DNA from: Lactuca virosa
Taxonomy: Eukaryota > Streptophyta > Magnoliopsida > Asterales > Asteraceae
DNA length: 64,000 bases
Assembly: GCA_928212115.1 (NCBI GenBank)
Contig: CAKMRJ010005745.1
Coordinates: 223,165,166 to 223,229,165 of the forward strand
Direction: 5' to 3'
The position numbers and the translations under genes were made by a program. Each line of letters begins with the position of its first letter. Position 1 is the first letter of the stretch. Positions 59,659 through 64,000 of this stretch are shown piece by piece. The notes beneath the pieces are model-generated. The model was not told where the DNA came from. It did no database searches and was given only the letters and a program-made list of their open reading frames with translations.

Positions 59659-62600
59659 TCATTCTAACGAAGGTTGTCCAGGAACAAAATTCGCATCAAT
59701 CATTCCTAAGCCATTCAGAATTCTCACGAAAGATTTTTCATCTAATGGTTTTGTAAAGATATCAGCAAGATGATCAGTTGTCTTTACAAAATGAACTTCT
59801 ATGTTTCCATCTTCAACGTGATCTTTGATAAAATGGTAACGAAGAACAATGTGTTTGGTTTTCGAACATTGCACAGGGTTATGGCAGATGCGAATGGCAC
59901 TTTGTGAGTCACAATACAATGGAATTTTCTTCATGTTGATTGCATAATCACGCAGTTGACTTTGTATCCATATGATTTGCGAAGTGCAAGCTGCAGCAAC
60001 AACATTTTCTGCTTCTGCTATGGAAATCGAAACACAGGTTTGCTTTTTTAATTCCCATCTTACTAGCTTCCCATCCAACAATTGACATCCGCCACTAGTG
60101 CTTTTGCGATCAAGATTACAACCACTAAAATCATCATCTCAGAATGCTTGAATGAAAAAGCCTGTCTTCTAAGGGTACCACAGTCCTAACGAAGTTGTTC
60201 CTTTGAGATAACGAAATATATATTCTTGACTGTAGTAAGATGAGGTTCCCAAGGATTCGATTGGTACCTAGCACAATTGCACACAGAAAACATAATATCA
60301 GGTCGACTTTCCATGACGTTAAGTAACGAACCTATCATGCTTCGATACAATGTGAGATCAACAGCTAGTTTATCTAAAGAAGGACTAAGCCTTGTTCCAA
60401 CTGCCATTGGTACTCTTAACTTTGTGTTATTCGTCATTCAAAACTTTTCAAGAAGATTTCTTGTATACTTCTATTGATTGATAAATATTCATTCTCTTCT
60501 TTGAAGAATATATAATCCTAGAAAATTGTTTATTTTCCCCATCATGCTCATCTCAAATTGGCTTTTCATTAGATTTTCGAATTCTCATGTCAAAGCAGGG
60601 TCATTAGAGCCAAAAATAATATCATCGACATAAATTTGAACAAGCATGAGATGATTTCCAACTTTCTTTCGAAAGAGAGTAGGATCAATCGACCCTTGTT
60701 TAAATTTCGATTGCTTTAAGAAATTAGTAAGAGTTGCATACCAGGCTCTTGGTGCTTGTTTTAACCCATAAACAGTTTTATCTAAAATATAACAATGATC
60801 AGGGAATTCTTCGTTAATAAAACCTGGGGGTTGTTCAACGTACACCGTTTCTTCGAGTTCACTATTTAGAAACACACACTTGACATCCATTTGATAGACA
60901 TCAAAATCTTTGTGCGCTGCATAGGCTAAAAATATTCGAACTGCCTCAAGTCTTGCCACAGGGGCGACGTTTTCCTCATAGTCAATACCTTCTTGTCCTG
61001 AATAACCTTTAACTACAAGCCTAGCTTTATTTCGAACATCATTACGATCTTTATCATTTTTTTTAACGATCCATTTTAAGCCTACAATTGAAACATCATT
61101 TGGTTTGGGAATTAATCTCCATACCTTGTTTCTTTCGAATTCAGCAAGTTCAGATTGCATAGAAACAACCTAATCAAGATGTTCCATAGCAGCCTTGACT
61201 GATTTAGGTTCAATTTTCGAAATAAAAACATTGAACATGCAAAATTCTTGATGTACAGTAAGTACCTCATTCTTTGCATGAAGTTGAGCTCGTGTTAACA
61301 CTCCTTCATGAGGATCATCAAGAATTTGTTCCTTTGGATGACTTCTAGTCCATCTTTCCATTGGAGGATATGCAGGATCAAAGTCCAAATGTGCATCATC
61401 AAACATTTCCTCAGTTTCAGATCCTTCACCTGCATTTGACAAATTATCGTTACTATCATGAAATTTATTAGTTTTAACATTCGAAACATTTGTATTATTT
61501 CCAACTTGCTCCCCCTCAACAATTGGATTATTATCAGAATGCTCACCCTCGACATCAACATTCATTCTTTCTCTCTCCCCCTCAAAAGTATGCTCCCCCT
61601 CAACTTGAGTAGGCAAATTCAAGGGCTCCCCCTCCACTTGAACATTCGGTACAACAGGCAGACATTCGTTATTTCATGAAGAATTTGTTGATGAAAGTTT
61701 ATCATTGTTATCTTGTGTGAGTGTGGACTCATCAGAATGTTTCGAAGCTTCAGGCACTCGATTGTCCTCAGCATTAACTTCTGAATCAATAGCACGATCT
61801 GGAACACCAAAAATCAAATCATAATCAAAATCTAACAAATTCAAAGATTGAGATTCATTATTGGATTCATTCATTATTGGTTGTTGTTCGAAGATCTTAT
61901 CAACTTGTTTAACATAATAATCATCAAAAGTGAGATTAAATGTTTCTTCAATTTTCCTCGTTCGTTTGTTTAACACCCTGTAAGCAACCGAATTGTGCGA
62001 ATATCCCAAGAATATCCCTTCATCAGCTTTTGACTGAAATTTCGAAAGATTATCCTTGAGATTCATTATGAAGCACCTGCAACCAAAAACATGAAAAAAT
62101 TTCACATTCCGTATTCGGTTGTTAATAATTGCATAAGGAGTAATGTTAAAATGACGATGAATAAAAGATCGATTTTGAGTAAAACATGCAATGGAAACTG
62201 TTTCGGCCCATATATATTGAGGAAGATTCGCATATGTGAGCATTTTTCTTGCAGATTCACAAAATGAACGATTTCTCCTTTCAACTACACCATTCTGTTG
62301 AGGAGTGTAAGGTGAAGAGAAATTATGCGAAATTCCCTTTTCTGTTAGAAACGAATCAATAACATTGTTCTTAAATTCGGAGTCGTTGTCACTCTTGATC
62401 TTCCAAAGCTTTTTCTTCAAACTTAGTTGAATATGCTTGAGGAAGTCGGTCATTGCTTGAGCAGTTTCAGATTTCAGTCTTAGAAAATATACCCAAGTAA
62501 ACCGTGAAAAGTCAGCAACAATGACCAATATGTATCTCTTCTTGTTGAGAGTCTCAACAGTCGAGGCTCCACATAGATCAATGTGAAGAAGTTCCAAAGG

Positions 62601-63212
62601 TTCAACAATCTTTGAATCAATGACAATCGGATGACATTGTCTGTGTTGCTTTCCTTGTTCGCAAGCTGCACACAAAGTATCATTATCAATTTTTAACAGG
62701 TAAACCTATAACCAGATCATTTACCACCAATTTATTCAAATTCCAAAAATTCAAATGAGAAAGTATTCGATGCTAGAGCCAACTAACATCGGAAGAAGCT
62801 TTCGAAAGCAAGCACACTGAGGGAATCCCAACGATTGTTTGAAGTCGAGAGTATACATAACATCTTTTCTTCTTGATTTGTGCAATACTTCCTTTGTGTC
62901 TACGTTTGAAATCACACTTCCTTCTTCACTAAACACCACATGATTGCCAGTTCCCACAACAAGTTGCGAAACACTTATCAAGTTATGTTGAAGACCTTCG
63001 ACATAAGCTACCTTGTTCACTGTGAATTTCCCATTTGTTACTTTTCCATATCCTTTGACTTGAAATTTGTTGTTATTGCCAAACTTCACCACTCCATCAT
63101 TATCTAGACTTCGATAATCACACAAGTTGTCCTTCTTTCCAGTCATGTGATGAGAGCAACCACTAACAATATACCATTTTTCATCATATTGCTCGTCACT
63201 TAAAACCTGCAA
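59659..63212 (-). pseudogene. pol: pol of second SIRE-like element (PR-IN-RT-RNase H)
   Basis: Protease at 62751-63212 reads WYIVSGCSHHMTG: the catalytic Asp of the DSG triad is Val (63165-63167). Integrase (61674-62675): CAACEQG finger end, Asp in HIDLCG (62577-62579), Asp (62388-62390) and Glu (62280-62282) with exact D-X35-E spacing. Linker with VEGEH repeats (61500-61637). Reverse transcriptase (60585-61637) with YVDD at 60621-60632, broken by TAG at 61170-61172. RNase H (59659-60081) has YCDSQSAIRICHNP and LADIFTKPL, but the usual AEAEY reads AEAEN. More breaks lie at 60081-60585 and 62676-62750. It is closely related to the pol at 3948-8461. Confidence 0.9.
61509..61635 (-). repeat. Four GAGGGGGAG tracts in the IN-RT linker
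   Basis: Minus-strand GAGGGGGAG(C) tracts at 61509-61517, 61575-61583, 61592-61601 and 61625-61635, within the VEGEH-repeat coding stretch. They resemble the core of this element's polypurine tract. Confidence 0.65.
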
Positions 63213-63296
63213 TCAATGAAAGAATTTAGGTCCCCAATACTATTTTGGTCCTTGGTTATTAGATTCAAAAACACTATGAAAAGAAGATCCTAAAAT
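63213..63296 (-). other. Short non-open link before protease
   Basis: Coding-like but out of frame with both neighbours. Probably a decayed join between the gag-pol linker and protease. Confidence 0.4.
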
Positions 63297-64000
63297 CTAA
63301 TTACGAACATTAAATTTGAGACTATCAATGACATCAACTTCGTTAGTTAAAGGCACAGAAAAGTAAGTATTTTCATGTTTAGAATTTTCATTGACTTTCG
63401 CCTTTAGCTTCTTAGTTTGTTTCTTAGTAACCTTTTCTTTCAGAATGGCTCTCCATTGCTTAACAGAAGGATTTGATTCCTTTGATGAAGAACTTCCATT
63501 CGAATATTCATTCAAATACTGTTCATATGCATCCTTAATTTGTTGTTGTGAAAACTTTTCTGACTGAAATGATTTTCCTTTTCCTTCGAGCCAATGGTTA
63601 ATGTTTTTCGCATCTGACTTTCCTTTGACATACGAAGCTTTGCGAACATGTTTCGTAGGAGGGTTGGGAAAATGTTGTTGAGTTTGTTTGAGAGTCACAT
63701 TACTTTTAGTACGGATTTTGTCGAACTTTTGAGTAGAAAACACCGGTTTCGTTTGAAAGGAAAAACGATTTTGAGCATTAGTTGGTTTATTCAAAAATCG
63801 GTTTTGTCGTGAAAAATGATTTTGTGTAAACCTTGGTTGTTGATATGAATTGAAATTCTTTGGTGTTTGATGATTTGTACACTTCTTTACACTTGATGTT
63901 TGAGCATTAGGTTTTTTGTATAATTTTGACTCTTAAGTTGTGGATTTTGAAAAATCATTTTGTGGTTTGTTTTGAGACAAATCTTTTTGATTTTGAGCGG
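63297..64000 (-). pseudogene. gag-pol linker region of second SIRE-like element
   Basis: Open from 63794 to 63297 and continuing in other frames to the window edge. Basic, Gln/Lys/Ser-rich sequence (QTKPVFSTQKFDKIRTK, ending SLKFNVRN). By position it corresponds to the linker between the gag tail and protease at about 4065-4890 of the first element. The zinc knuckle and the rest of gag lie outside the window. Confidence 0.6.

Larger units (their letters stand above)
51430..64000 (-). mobile_element. Second SIRE-like copia element, minus strand, incomplete
   Basis: Runs from its 3' LTR at the left to beyond the right edge of the window, in gag. The order matches the element at 1101-14059: gag, pol, spacer, post-pol ORF, polypurine tract, LTR. 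The proteins are clearly related but not identical. The post-pol ORF is split by a 2.3 kb solo LTR. The 5' LTR is not seen, so target duplication and age cannot be judged. Confidence 0.85.

Noticed and set aside
59297..59662. Minus-strand Phe/Leu-rich frame, possible membrane protein
   Set aside because: Encoded by the A/T-rich imperfect repeats after pol; hydrophobicity comes from T-rich composition.

Overview
The window is plant nuclear DNA from a gene-poor, heterochromatin-like region. It holds a stack of nested retrotransposons and shows no convincing intact host gene. Ty1-copia SIRE-type and Ale-type pol genes, chromovirus-type (Tekay-like) Ty3-gypsy LTRs, a LINE, CACTA-like subterminal repeats and a Cassandra TRIM point to a dicot. 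The many ACTCGCCGAGT-like words in one LTR suggest Asteraceae, perhaps Lactuca; this is inference from recalled repeat style and could not be searched. Nearly every reading frame is broken, so coding regions are given as pseudogenes.

Layout. 1-1095 and 14060-15605: an old Ale-type copia pol split by a complete 12.96 kb SIRE-like element (1101-14059, target duplication GTGCG). Its order is LTR, gag, pol, a 50-bp tandem hairpin repeat, spacer, a large post-pol ORF in the env position, LTR. 15605-19640: mostly unassigned AT-rich DNA with CACTA-like subterminal motifs, an LTR-like insert and a GC-rich palindromic block. 19640-33070: a LINE relic split by a solo LTR (20059-32908, target duplication AAAAG), which is itself split by a 10.57 kb gag-only element (20647-31218) with 3.3 kb LTRs (TR-GAG type).

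33071-38062: LTR and decayed pol of a minus-strand gypsy element. It is broken by a plus-strand gypsy element (LTR 38063-47517, gag to 49311). That LTR contains a 7.39 kb copia element (38691-46075, target duplication ACAAC) with nearly identical LTRs and a dead interior. 49312-51429: parts of two more LTRs around a minus-strand Cassandra TRIM (50495-51057) whose LTRs carry 5S rRNA-like sequence. About 51430 to the window end: a second SIRE-like element on the minus strand. Its post-pol ORF is split by a 2.3 kb solo LTR (54968-57267).

The two strongest novelty candidates are non-coding. The first is a foldback module of about 150-190 nt, present five times in the gag-only element. It keeps an almost unchanged 28-nt apical loop while its stems change sequence and stay paired. 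The second is a set of eight pairs of 11-bp palindromes in the 2.3 kb solo LTR, all spaced 20-21 bp start to start. The gag-only element and the young-LTR copia element lack working enzymes and, by inference, depended on proteins supplied by other copies.
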